Shown one piece after another: positions 8,664 to 16,115 of a DNA stretch of 64,000 nucleotides. The translations under genes and the position numbers were made by a program. The first letter of the stretch is position 1. Every line of letters begins with the position of its first letter. Below the pieces are notes generated by a model. It worked only from the letters and a program-made list of their open reading frames with translations, had not been told where the DNA came from and did not search any database. This stretch comes from Paracoccaceae bacterium (GTDB lineage Bacteria; Pseudomonadota; Alphaproteobacteria; Rhodobacterales; Rhodobacteraceae). Location of the stretch: assembly GCA_024742705.1 (NCBI GenBank), contig JANSXZ010000008.1:62001-126000 (forward strand). The letters are read 5' to 3'.

Positions 8664-9401
8664 GTGTTTGAACTGAACGGAAAGACGGCCTTGATCACCG
8701 GTGCGTCCGGCGGCATCGGCGGTGCGATCGCCACCGCCTTGCATGGCGCAGGCGCGACCGTGGGCCTTTCGGGAACGCGGACCGAACCGCTGGAGGCGCT
8801 CGCCGCGAGCCTGGGAGAGCGCGCGCATGTCCTGCCCTGCAATCTGAGCGACATGGACGCCGTGTCGGCCCTGCCCGGCGAAGCGACCAAGGCGATGGGC
8901 GGTGTCGATATCCTGATCAACAATGCGGGCATCACCCGCGATAACCTTTTCATGCGGATGTCGGACGACGAATGGCAATCGGTGATCGACGTGAACCTGA
9001 CGGCCACCTTCAAGCTGTGCAAGGGAGTGATGCGGGGCATGATGAAGGCGCGTTGGGGCCGGATCGTCAACATCTCCAGCGTGGTCGGCGCAACCGGCAA
9101 CCCCGGCCAGGCCAACTATGCCGCGTCCAAGGCGGGCATGGTCGGGATGTCGAAATCGCTGGCCTACGAGGTGGCCAGCCGGGGCATCACGGTGAACGCC
9201 ATCGCGCCGGGTTTCATCGCCACGGCGATGACCGACAAGCTGACCGACGATCAGAAGACGGCGATCATGGGCCAGATTCCCGCCGGAAAGATGGGCGCGC
9301 CCGACGACATCGCCGCGGCGGCGCTGTATCTGGCCAGCCCCGCGGCCGGATATGTCACCGGCACCACGCTGCATGTGAACGGCGGAATGGCCATGCTGTG
9401 A
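8664..9401 (+). CDS. fabG: 3-oxoacyl-ACP reductase
   Basis: NADPH-dependent short-chain dehydrogenase that reduces 3-oxoacyl-ACP in the fatty-acid cycle. 245 residues with TGASGGIG (12-19) for cofactor binding, NNAG at 86-89, the catalytic Ser at 138/139 (NISSV), Tyr152 and Lys156 (YAASK), and the C-terminal VTGTTLHVNGGM. Start is the GTG at 8664 (FELNGKTALITG), preceded by AGGAAGGA; another GTG at 8637 is in frame but adds residues not typical of the family. It lies 95 bases after fabD. Confidence 0.95.
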   Translation: MFELNGKTALITGASGGIGGAIATALHGAGATVGLSGTRTEPLEALAASLGERAHVLPCNLSDMDAVSALPGEATKAMGGVDILINNAGITRDNLFMRMSDDEWQSVIDVNLTATFKLCKGVMRGMMKARWGRIVNISSVVGATGNPGQANYAASKAGMVGMSKSLAYEVASRGITVNAIAPGFIATAMTDKLTDDQKTAIMGQIPAGKMGAPDDIAAAALYLASPAAGYVTGTTLHVNGGMAML

Positions 9402-9429
9402 CCCGGCGCGGGCGACGCGCCGAAAGCGT

Positions 9430-9457
9430 TTGCCATCGTCGCGCACTGTGTTATAGG
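9430..9457 (+). promoter_or_regulatory. Candidate promoter for acpP
   Basis: TTGCCA (9430-9435), 16-bp spacer and TATAGG (9452-9457) sit in the 210-base gap between fabG and acpP. acpP is usually transcribed at a much higher level than its neighbours, which fits a private promoter here. Assigned by eye only. Confidence 0.4.
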
Positions 9458-9611
9458 CCACGCAGATTTCGGCGGGGCGGTGCGCACTGGCCCGCCGTTG
9501 CCGGGCACCTCCGGTTGAACGAGCCGCCCTTTCGGGCAAAACGAATGCCACACCCGGCGGGTTAGGGTGAAATGGGGTCAGATCAGGCCCTGCAAAAAAC
9601 GAGGAACAGAT

Positions 9612-9845
9612 ATGAGCGACGTCGCAGACCGCGTGAAAAAGATCGTTGTGGAACACCTTGGTGTGGAAGAGGACAAGGTCACGGAAAGTGCGTCCTTCAT
9701 CGACGATCTTGGCGCAGACAGCCTCGACACGGTTGAACTGGTGATGGCCTTCGAAGAGGAATTCGGCATCGAGATCCCCGACGACGCGGCAGAAACCATC
9801 CAGACCTTTGGCGACGCGGTGAAGTTCATCTCTGAAGCCTCCTGA
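9612..9845 (+). CDS. acpP: Acyl carrier protein
   Basis: Small acidic carrier (77 residues) that holds growing fatty acyl chains on a phosphopantetheine arm. The attachment motif is [18 protein letters not shown] with Ser37; the first helix reads [20 protein letters not shown]. Start at 9612 behind a GAGG ribosome site. It is followed by an excellent terminator, and it lies downstream of fabD-fabG, but fabF is displaced by two unrelated genes. Confidence 0.98.
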   Translation: MSDVADRVKKIVVEHLGVEEDKVTESASFIDDLGADSLDTVELVMAFEEEFGIEIPDDAAETIQTFGDAVKFISEAS

Positions 9846-9869
9846 TATACGGCTTTCAGCCGCATGCGC

Positions 9870-9901
9870 GGGCGTGCTCCTTACCGGAGCGCGCCCGTTT
9901 T
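9870..9901 (+). terminator. Rho-independent terminator after acpP
   Basis: An 11-bp stem GGGCGTGCTCC (9870-9880) / GGAGCGCGCCC (9886-9896) with one T-G wobble, loop TTACC and a GTTTT tail, 24 bases after the acpP stop. Confidence 0.9.
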
Positions 9902-10015
9902 CGTTTCCGTGCGGTGTTTTCGCCGATGCCGTGCTTGCGGGTCGGTTTGGGGTTGTGCCCGGTCCCGCCGGTAAGGCAACAGTGGCTTGATTTCCCTCGC
10001 AAGTGACGGTGTCCC

Positions 10016-10555
10016 ATGAACCGTACAATCCCGATCCTGAATACCGGTCGCGTGACCTTGCGCGCCATGCTGCCGGGCGAATTCGACCGCTACGCCGAAA
10101 TCTGGGCGACGCCCGAGGTCGTGCGCCATATCGGCGGCGTGCCACGGTCGCGCGCGGAGGCGTGGTCGGCGTTTCTGCGCAATGCCGGACACTGGCAGAT
10201 GACCGGGTTCGGCCAGTGGGCGATTGCCGACCAGACGACACGGCGGATGATCGGACAGGTCGGGTTCTTCTATTCAGACCAGACGCATGGCCCGGACTTC
10301 GACAGCTTTCCCGAAGCCGGTTGGGTGCTGGCGCAGGAGGCGCAGGGCCGCGGGCTGGGCACCGAGGCGGTGCGCGCCGCGCACGAATGGTTTGACCGGG
10401 TGATTCCCGGCCCGCTGGGTGCGCGCATCGCGGCCGACAACACCGCGTCGCAGGCGATTGCCGCTCGAATGGGGTATCGCAAGCTGCGCGAGATCGAACA
10501 GCCCGGCGGCACGCTGTGTCTGCTGCGGCGCGACGGCCCGCCGGGCCGGCGCTAG
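10016..10555 (+). CDS. GNAT-family N-acetyltransferase (RimJ/RimL-like)
   Basis: A 179-residue acetyltransferase predicted to use acetyl-CoA. The N-terminus has the RimJ/L-type pattern (LNTGRVTLRAMLPGEFDRYA), the central strands FGQWAIADQTTRRMIGQVGF, the acetyl-CoA pyrophosphate loop QEAQGRGLGTEAVRAAHEWF (Q/RxxGxG/A), and a C-terminal NTASQAIAARMGY that is typical of this group. The acceptor is not predictable; relatives acetylate ribosomal protein N-termini, spermidine or small metabolites. It sits between acpP and an agmatinase-family gene, a position where fabF would normally follow, and could belong to a small polyamine-related pair with that gene (inference). Confidence 0.85.
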   Translation: MNRTIPILNTGRVTLRAMLPGEFDRYAEIWATPEVVRHIGGVPRSRAEAWSAFLRNAGHWQMTGFGQWAIADQTTRRMIGQVGFFYSDQTHGPDFDSFPEAGWVLAQEAQGRGLGTEAVRAAHEWFDRVIPGPLGARIAADNTASQAIAARMGYRKLREIEQPGGTLCLLRRDGPPGRR

Positions 10556-10651
10556 CGCGGTGGCGCGAATCGCGGCTGTGTGGCGCAGTCTGCTGTTGCG
10601 CGGCGCGTCGCGCCGGGCAAACCTGTCGGCAGACACGCGCAGGGGGTGGGA

Positions 10652-11617
10652 ATGATCGATCTGAAGGACATGTTCGGCGGCGGCGACACGGCGGGGTTTC
10701 TGGGCCTGCCCGAGACAGGGCTGGAGGATCTGCGCGCCGACATCGTGATCTATGGCGCCGATTGCGCAACGCCATATGCTTCGGTTGGCGCCTATTGCGC
10801 CGGCGGTGCCGCCGCGATCCGGGCGGGAGGGGCTGCCTATGCAGGCGATCTGTCGCGGATCAATTTTGATCTTGGCGGGCCGATCCTGCCCGCCGGGGTA
10901 CGCGCGGTGGACGTCGGCGATTTGCCGACCGATCCAGCCACCCCTGGGGCCAACAGGGCGTGTATCGCCGGCGCCACGCGGCAGATCCTTGCGGCCGGGG
11001 CGGTGCCAGTCCTGCTTGGCGGCGACGATTCCCTGCCGATCCCCATGCTGGATGCCTATGCCGACCGCGCCCCGCTGAGCATTCTTCAGATCGACGCGCA
11101 TATCGATTGGCGTGACACGGTGCAGGGCGAAAGCCTGGGGTTGAGTTCGACGATGCGCCGCGCCAGCGAGATGCCGCATGTGGCGCGCATCGTGCAGGTT
11201 GGCGCGCGGGGGGTCGGTTCGGCCGGGGCCGACGCGCTGGCGGCGGCGCAGGCGTGGGGCGCGCATCTGATCCCGGCGCACGAGGTATCGCAGGGCGGTC
11301 TGGAGCGGGCCATCGACCTGATCCCCGAGGGCGGCGATGTGGTGATCTGTTTTGATTGTGACGCGCTGGACCCGTCGGTGATGCCTGCGGTGATCGCGCC
11401 CACTGGCGCGGGGCTGACCCATGACGCGGTGCTGCGGCTGCTGCGGGGTGTAGCGGCGCGGGCGCGTATCGCGGGCTTTGCCATGGTCGAGTTCATGCCC
11501 GCCGCCGACGACGCCGGCCGCGGCGCGCGCACCGCCGCGCAATTGCTGACCACAGCTGTCGGTCTGATCGGCCGTCAGGCGGCATCGGGTGATCGAGAGG
11601 ACCGCTCTTGCCCATGA
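10652..11617 (+). CDS. Agmatinase/arginase-family ureohydrolase with a changed metal-site residue
   Basis: A 321-residue member of the Mn-dependent ureohydrolase family, which hydrolyses guanidino compounds (arginine, agmatine, guanidinobutyrate) to urea. Metal motifs: DAHIDWRD with Asp148, His150, Asp152, and DCDALDPS with Asp235 and Asp237. The first motif, usually GGDHS, reads GGDDS here, so the His ligand is replaced by Asp126. Start at 10652 (MIDLKDM) follows an AGGGGGTGGGA ribosome site; the longer frame from 10580 is unlikely. The substrate cannot be assigned; agmatinase or guanidinobutyrase are the nearest guesses. It ends 57 bases before fabF and may be co-transcribed with it. Confidence 0.82.
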   Translation: MIDLKDMFGGGDTAGFLGLPETGLEDLRADIVIYGADCATPYASVGAYCAGGAAAIRAGGAAYAGDLSRINFDLGGPILPAGVRAVDVGDLPTDPATPGANRACIAGATRQILAAGAVPVLLGGDDSLPIPMLDAYADRAPLSILQIDAHIDWRDTVQGESLGLSSTMRRASEMPHVARIVQVGARGVGSAGADALAAAQAWGAHLIPAHEVSQGGLERAIDLIPEGGDVVICFDCDALDPSVMPAVIAPTGAGLTHDAVLRLLRGVAARARIAGFAMVEFMPAADDAGRGARTAAQLLTTAVGLIGRQAASGDREDRSCP

Positions 11618-11673
11618 CGGCGCGGGCAGGGTATGAGCGAAGCTCAGAAGGACGCGTGGCGAAGGAGCAGGTG

Positions 11674-12933
11674 ATGCGCAGAGTGGTTGTGACGGGCTTG
11701 GGATTGGTGACGCCTCTGGCCAGCGGGGTCGAGGAAACCTGGTCGCGGTTGCTGGCCGGGCAGTCCGGTGCCGGCCCGATCCAGAGGTTCGACGCGCGCC
11801 ATCTGGCCACCACCTATGCCTGCGAGGTGCCGCGTGGCGACGGCAGCGACGGCAGCTTTGACGCCAACCGCTGGATGGAACCGAAAGAGCAGCGCAAGGT
11901 TGACGATTTCATCCTGTTCGGCATCGCCGCGGCGGAGATGGCGGTGACCGATGCGGATTGGCGGCCCGAGGATGACGAAGGCCGCGAGCGGACCGGCGTG
12001 ATGATCGGATCGGGTATCGGCGGGTTGTCTTCGATTGCCGATACCGCCGTTTTACTGAAGGAGCGGGGGCCGCGCCGGGTTTCGCCGTTCTTCATTCCCG
12101 GATCCCTGATCAACCTGATTTCCGGGCAGGTCAGCATCAAGTACGGTTTCAAGGGCCCCAACCATGCCGTGGTGACAGCATGTTCGACCGGCGCGCACGC
12201 GATAGGCGATGCCAGCCGCATGATCCGCTATGGTGACGCGGATGTCATGGTGGCCGGCGGCGCCGAGGCGGCGATCTGCGAGATCGGCATTGCCGGGTTC
12301 AACGCCTGCAAGGCGCTCAGCACCAAGCGCGCGGACGATCCCACAGCGGCCAGCCGTCCCTATGACAAGGATCGCGACGGCTTTGTCATGGGCGAAGGCG
12401 CCGGTGTGGTGGTTCTCGAGGAATACGAGCACGCCAAGGCGCGCGGCGCGCGGATCTATGCCGAGGTCCTGGGCTATGGCATGTCCGGCGACGCCTATCA
12501 CATCACCGCGCCCTCGGAGGATGGCGATGGCGCCGAACGGTCGATGAAGGCGGCGCTGAAGAGCGCCGGACTGGAGCCCGAGGCGGTTGACTACATCAAC
12601 GCCCATGGCACCAGCACAATGGCCGATACCATAGAACTGGCCGCGGTCGAGCGTCTGATGGGAGATGCGGCGGGCAAGGTGACGATGTCGTCGACCAAAT
12701 CGTCGACCGGGCATCTGTTGGGCGCGGCCGGCGCGATCGAGGCGATCTTCTCGATCCTCGCGATCCGCGACCAGGTTGTGCCGCCGACGATCAACCTGCA
12801 CGATCCGGCCGTGGAAACCGCCGTGGATCTGGCACCTCTGGTGAAGCGGACGCGCGAGGTGAATGTGGCGTTGTCGAATTCCTTCGGCTTTGGTGGCACC
12901 AATGCCAGCGTGATTTTTGGAAAGGTCGGCTGA
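11674..12933 (+). CDS. fabF: 3-oxoacyl-ACP synthase II
   Basis: Condensing enzyme that elongates acyl-ACP with malonyl-ACP. 419 residues with the Cys-His-His triad: Cys170 in VVTACSTGAHA, His311 in INAHGTST and His347 in SSTKSSTGHLLG, with Lys342 just before. The C-terminus SNSFGFGGTNASVIF is canonical. Start at 11674 (MRRVVVTGLG) behind AAGGAG; the frame continues upstream but carries no family residues. Its stop overlaps the ATG of mltG (TGATG), indicating coupled translation. Confidence 0.96.
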   Translation: MRRVVVTGLGLVTPLASGVEETWSRLLAGQSGAGPIQRFDARHLATTYACEVPRGDGSDGSFDANRWMEPKEQRKVDDFILFGIAAAEMAVTDADWRPEDDEGRERTGVMIGSGIGGLSSIADTAVLLKERGPRRVSPFFIPGSLINLISGQVSIKYGFKGPNHAVVTACSTGAHAIGDASRMIRYGDADVMVAGGAEAAICEIGIAGFNACKALSTKRADDPTAASRPYDKDRDGFVMGEGAGVVVLEEYEHAKARGARIYAEVLGYGMSGDAYHITAPSEDGDGAERSMKAALKSAGLEPEAVDYINAHGTSTMADTIELAAVERLMGDAAGKVTMSSTKSSTGHLLGAAGAIEAIFSILAIRDQVVPPTINLHDPAVETAVDLAPLVKRTREVNVALSNSFGFGGTNASVIFGKVG

Positions 12934-14093
12934 TGTGGAAGAGCGTCGCCTCGAACGCGCTGACCTTTCTGGTGGTCGTGCTGTTCCTTCTGGGCGGCGT
13001 GATCCTGTGGGGCCAGTCGCAGTATACGTCGGACGGGCCCTTGGCCGAAGCGATCTGTCTGCGGGTCGAGCGCGGATCGAACATGATGCAGGTCAGCCGC
13101 GATCTGGAGCGTGAGGGCGCGATCACATCGGGAGCGATCTTTCGTCTTGGCGCCGACTATACCGAACGCACCGACGATCTGAAGGCCGGCAGCTTCCTTG
13201 TGGCGCCGGGTGCGTCGATGGCGCAGATCCTTGATCAGGTGACGCGCGGCGGGGCCAGCACATGCGGCACCGAGATCGTCTACCGGATCGGTGTGACGCG
13301 GACGTCTGTGCAGGTGCGCGAACTGGATCCGGCGCGCAACGCCTATGTGGAGCGCGCGTCGTTCAACCCGGCCGAGGAGGCCGCGCCCGAGGTCTATGGG
13401 CAAATGAAGACCCGCGGCGATACGCGATACCGCATCGCACTGGCCGAGGGCGTGACCAGTTGGCAGATTGTCGAAGGGTTGAAGGCGATGGACATCCTGA
13501 CCGGGACCGTCGAGGCGGTGCCGGCGGAAGGGATGCTGGCGCCCGACAGCTACGAGGTGCGCAACGGGACCGCCCGTGCCGAGGTGCTGGCGCGGATGGC
13601 CGAACAGCAACGGCTGCGGATCGCCGCGACCTGGGAGAACCGCACGCCGGGTCTGCCCCTGGCGAGCCCGGAAGAAATGCTGATCCTGGCTTCGATCATC
13701 GAGAAGGAAACCGGCGTGCCCGAAGAGCGCCGGCAGGTGGCCAGCGTGTTCGTGAACCGCCTGAACCGGGGTATGCGGTTGCAGACCGACCCGACCGTGA
13801 TTTACGGGATCACCCGCGGCGAGGGTGTTTTGGGCCGGGGGCTGCGGCAGAGCGAACTGCGTGCGGAAACCCCGTGGAACACCTATGTCATCAATGGTTT
13901 GCCGCCGACGCCGATTGCCAACCCCGGACTGGCCAGCCTGCGCGCCGCTGTCGATCCGGATGGATCGGACTATATCTTCTTCGTGGCCGATGGCACGGGT
14001 GGCCATGCCTTTGCCGAAACCCTGGACCAGCATAATCGCAACGTGGCGCGTTGGCGCGCGATCGAGGCCGAACGGGCCAATTCCAACGACTGA
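12933..14093 (+). CDS. mltG: Endolytic murein transglycosylase
   Basis: Inner-membrane enzyme that cuts nascent glycan strands and so sets their length. 386 residues: a membrane anchor at about 9-27 (ALTFLVVVLFLLGGVILWG), a LysM-like middle region and the YceG catalytic domain with the Glu in ASIIEKETG (Glu257), followed by VASVFVNRLNRGMRLQTDP and NTYVINGLPPTPIANPG. The fabF-mltG linkage is common in proteobacteria. It shares one base with the fabF stop. The next gene is g1 of the GTA cluster, after a 277-base regulatory gap. Confidence 0.95.
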   Translation: MWKSVASNALTFLVVVLFLLGGVILWGQSQYTSDGPLAEAICLRVERGSNMMQVSRDLEREGAITSGAIFRLGADYTERTDDLKAGSFLVAPGASMAQILDQVTRGGASTCGTEIVYRIGVTRTSVQVRELDPARNAYVERASFNPAEEAAPEVYGQMKTRGDTRYRIALAEGVTSWQIVEGLKAMDILTGTVEAVPAEGMLAPDSYEVRNGTARAEVLARMAEQQRLRIAATWENRTPGLPLASPEEMLILASIIEKETGVPEERRQVASVFVNRLNRGMRLQTDPTVIYGITRGEGVLGRGLRQSELRAETPWNTYVINGLPPTPIANPGLASLRAAVDPDGSDYIFFVADGTGGHAFAETLDQHNRNVARWRAIEAERANSND

Positions 14094-14104
14094 TCTTCTT
14101 GCGC

Positions 14105-14175
14105 GGCCGGATCGGGGGCGCTGCCCCCGCCGCCTTGCAGGCGGCCCCCCGGGATACTTGAGGCGAAAGGAAGGA
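14105..14175. repeat. Extragenic palindromic repeat (REP-like)
   Basis: Just after mltG are two adjacent palindromes, GGGGGC-GCT-GCCCCC (14114-14128) and GCCGCC-TTGCA-GGCGGC (14129-14145), followed by GGGATACTTGAGGCGAAAGG. Similar GC-rich palindromes ending in such a tail are, from memory, common between genes in Rhodobacteraceae. It may terminate mltG transcription or stabilise its message. Only one copy is in this window, so repetition is inferred; a partly related sequence follows uvrA near 52785. Confidence 0.5.
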
Positions 14176-14179
14176 AGCG

Positions 14180-14195
14180 TTAAGGGTTTTTCAAC
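14180..14195 (+). promoter_or_regulatory. Near-match to a CtrA box upstream of the GTA promoter
   Basis: TTAA (14180-14183), seven bases, then TCAAC (14191-14195), one mismatch from the alphaproteobacterial CtrA site TTAA-N7-TTAAC. CtrA is required for GTA expression in Rhodobacter capsulatus, largely through other regulators. It lies about 90 bases before the predicted start of transcription. It also overlaps a small inverted repeat (AGGGTT / AACCCT, 14183-14198). This is suggestive only. Confidence 0.3.
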
Positions 14196-14210
14196 CCTCG
14201 CGTGCGCCGG

Positions 14211-14229
14211 TTGACATGGTGGTTGTCAA
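14211..14229 (+). promoter_or_regulatory. Inverted repeat TTGACA-N7-TGTCAA, candidate GTA operator
   Basis: A perfect 6-bp inverted repeat, TTGACA (14211-14216) and TGTCAA (14224-14229), centred about -51 from the predicted transcription start and ending seven bases before the -35 box. This is where an activator would bind. In R. capsulatus the GTA promoter is activated by GafA; whether GafA sees this repeat is not known to me, so this is inference from position and symmetry. Confidence 0.5.
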
Positions 14230-14235
14230 TTGGGC

Positions 14236-14264
14236 TTGACTCTGCGCGCGGTGTCGCGTATAAG
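14236..14264 (+). promoter_or_regulatory. Promoter of the GTA cluster
   Basis: TTGACT (14236-14241), a 17-bp spacer and TATAAG (14259-14264) form one of the best sigma70-like promoters in the window, on the right strand and 107 bases before g1. Transcription should start near 14271. No other comparable promoter is seen inside the gapless g1-g15 operon. Confidence 0.7.
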
Positions 14265-14292
14265 TTGTGTCATGCTAGAAGAAGTGGGCAAG

Positions 14293-14323
14293 CGGCCGTG
14301 GGGGCAACCCCGGGGCCGTTTTT
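14293..14323 (+). terminator. Terminator-like hairpin in the GTA leader
   Basis: CGGCC (14293-14297) pairs with GGCCG (14314-14318), and inside it GGGG (14300-14303) pairs with CCCC (14308-14311), closing a GCAA tetraloop. Five T follow at once (14319-14323). It lies about 20 bases after the predicted start and 48 bases before g1, so it could end most transcripts early as an attenuator, or define a ~50-nt small RNA. A 29-codon frame beginning at the ATG at 14272 runs through it. Confidence 0.65.
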
Positions 14324-14370
14324 CGTTTCTGTCGTGCGGAGAACACTCTGGCATAAGGTAGCGGGCAGAT

Positions 14371-14715
14371 ATGACTTTGATTACCCCGGAAGAGCGGGTC
14401 TCGAGGACGGCTGAACTTGTGCAGTCCTTGCAGAACTCGATCAGCGAACTGCGCCATCAGATCGAGGACTTGAAGCGTCAGATCGCTGCGGGGGAGGAAG
14501 TGGAACTTGCAGGAGGTATCCGGCAGGTGGCGGCGGCCGATGGGCTGGTGCGGACCTGTCAGAAAATGGAGGCCAGTCTTGTCGAGCAGTACAACAGACA
14601 GATCGGTATCGTTCAGGGGGGCTATGCCCTCGATCTTGAGCGGGCCCGGTCTGAGATCGGGTGCCGATTGGCTCGCCTGCGCCGATGCTGCGGTGCGGGA
14701 GACGTTTCTGAATGA
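14371..14715 (+). CDS. GTA g1, small terminase subunit
   Basis: A 114-residue protein in the position of RcGTA g1, which in R. capsulatus was shown to act as the small terminase TerS, recognising DNA poorly and so favouring random packaging. The N-terminal half is a clear amphipathic coiled coil (RTAELVQSLQNSISELRHQI, then EDLKRQIAAGEE), consistent with a ring-forming oligomer; the rest reads DGLVRTCQKMEASLVEQYNR and a Cys-containing end GCRLARLRRCCGAG. No helix-turn-helix is evident. It begins 107 bases after the cluster's -10 box, with only a weak ribosome site, and its last ~90 bases overlap the start of the large terminase gene. Confidence 0.85.
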   Translation: MTLITPEERVSRTAELVQSLQNSISELRHQIEDLKRQIAAGEEVELAGGIRQVAAADGLVRTCQKMEASLVEQYNRQIGIVQGGYALDLERARSEIGCRLARLRRCCGAGDVSE

Positions 14716-15994
14716 CCTTGGTGAGGGAGAGCTTTGCGCTCTCCCTTTCCTTTTCGAGTTCTGGGCGATGCCGCATCAGGTGCCGCCCGAAGGCGAGTGG
14801 CGGACTTGGGTTGCCCTGGGTGGGCGGGGCGCGGGCAAGACCCGGGCGGGTGCCGAATGGGTGCGCGCGCAGGTAGAGGGCGCGCTGCCGCTAGATGCCG
14901 GACGTGCGCGGCGCTTGGCGCTTGTGGGCGAGACGTTTGATCAGGTGCGCGATGTGATGATCATGGGCGACAGTGGCGTTCTGGCCTGTTCGCCGCCGGA
15001 CCGCCGGCCGCAGTGGAAGGCCGGGGAACGCAAGCTGATCTGGCCCAACGGCGCAGAGGCGCAGGCGTTTTCGGCCCATGATCCCGAAGGATTGCGGGGG
15101 CCGCAGTTCGATGCCGCATGGGTTGACGAGCTGGCCAAGTGGAAGAAGGCGGGCGAGGCATGGGACATGTTGCAATTTGCCCTGCGCCTGGGGGATGCGC
15201 CGCGGGTGTGCGCAACGACGACGCCGCGCAATGTGAAGGTCTTGAAGAACATTCTGGCAGCGCCATCGACCGTCGCCACCCATGCCGCGACCGAGGCGAA
15301 CCGGGCCAACCTGGCGCAGAGTTTCCTGGCCGAGGTGCGCGCGCGCTATGCGGGCACGCGGTTGGGGCGGCAGGAACTGGACGGTGTGCTGCTGGCGGAT
15401 CTGGAGGGCGCTTTGTGGCCGGCGGACCGGCTGGATGCGCTGCGGGTCGCCGATGTGCCGGAACTGAGCAGGGTTGTTGTGGCGGTCGATCCGTCGGTAT
15501 CTGCGGGCAGCGATGCGGATGCCTGCGGGATTGTCGTTGCCGGCGTCGTCAGTGAGGGGCCGGTGCAGGACTGGCGGGCCTATGTGCTGGCCGATTGCAC
15601 GGTGCGGGGCGTCGGGCCAGCGGGATGGGCCAAGGCGGCGATCGCGGCGATGGAGCGGTTCGGCGCCGAGCGGTTGGTGGCCGAGGTGAACCAGGGCGGC
15701 CAGCTGGTCGAGGATGTGATCCGGCAAATCGACCCGTTGGTGCCCTACAAGGCGGTGCACGCCACGCGTGGCAAACAGGCGCGGGCCGAGCCGGTGGCGG
15801 CGCTTTATGAGCAGGGCCGTGTGCGGCATGTTCCGGGTCTGGGCGATCTGGAGGAACAGATGTCGCAGATGACGGCCGGCGGTTTCGCCGGGCGCGGATC
15901 GCCCGATCGGGTGGATGCGCTGGTCTGGGCTCTGCATGAGTTGATGATCGGCCCGGCGGCGCATTGGCGCGCGCCCAAGATCCGGTCGCTTTAG
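14624..15994 (+). CDS. GTA g2, large terminase subunit
   Basis: DNA-packaging motor: an ATPase that pumps DNA into the capsid and a nuclease that cuts it. 456 residues from the ATG at 14624 (GGGGGG ribosome site). Walker A GGRGAGKT at 66-73, Walker B FDAAWVDE at 162-169, coupling motif TTTP near 198-201, and a nuclease domain with VAVDPS (Asp289), AEVNQGG and PDRVDALVWAL. The true start is uncertain: the overlap with g1 is 92 bases, and a GTG at 14693 would shorten it by 23 residues and begin nearer the conserved region. Homology to g2 of RcGTA is strong over the whole core. Confidence 0.94.
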   Translation: MPSILSGPGLRSGADWLACADAAVRETFLNDLGEGELCALPFLFEFWAMPHQVPPEGEWRTWVALGGRGAGKTRAGAEWVRAQVEGALPLDAGRARRLALVGETFDQVRDVMIMGDSGVLACSPPDRRPQWKAGERKLIWPNGAEAQAFSAHDPEGLRGPQFDAAWVDELAKWKKAGEAWDMLQFALRLGDAPRVCATTTPRNVKVLKNILAAPSTVATHAATEANRANLAQSFLAEVRARYAGTRLGRQELDGVLLADLEGALWPADRLDALRVADVPELSRVVVAVDPSVSAGSDADACGIVVAGVVSEGPVQDWRAYVLADCTVRGVGPAGWAKAAIAAMERFGAERLVAEVNQGGQLVEDVIRQIDPLVPYKAVHATRGKQARAEPVAALYEQGRVRHVPGLGDLEEQMSQMTAGGFAGRGSPDRVDALVWALHELMIGPAAHWRAPKIRSL

Positions 15995-16040
15995 CGGCGG
16001 CCGGGCATTTCGCCAGAGACAACAGCAACGCTTTGCAGCG

Positions 16041-16085
16041 CCGCCCGGAGAGGGGCGGTGGCACGCCGGAGGGCAATCCGGCGTG
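16041..16085 (+). other. Two stem-loops between g2 and g3
   Basis: CCGCCC/GGGCGG (about 16041-16058) and a perfect 9-bp stem CACGCCGGA (16062-16070) / TCCGGCGTG (16077-16085) with loop GGGCAA occupy the 121-base g2-g3 gap. Neither has a T run, so they look more like RNA-processing or stability elements than terminators; role unknown. Confidence 0.55.
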
Positions 16086-16115
16086 GGCGGCGAAGGTATT
16101 GAAGGAGCACAGGAC

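Noticed and set aside
8571-10775. 734-codon frame on the - strand across fabG, acpP and the acetyltransferase
   Set aside because: Shadow of three well-supported + strand genes in GC-rich DNA.
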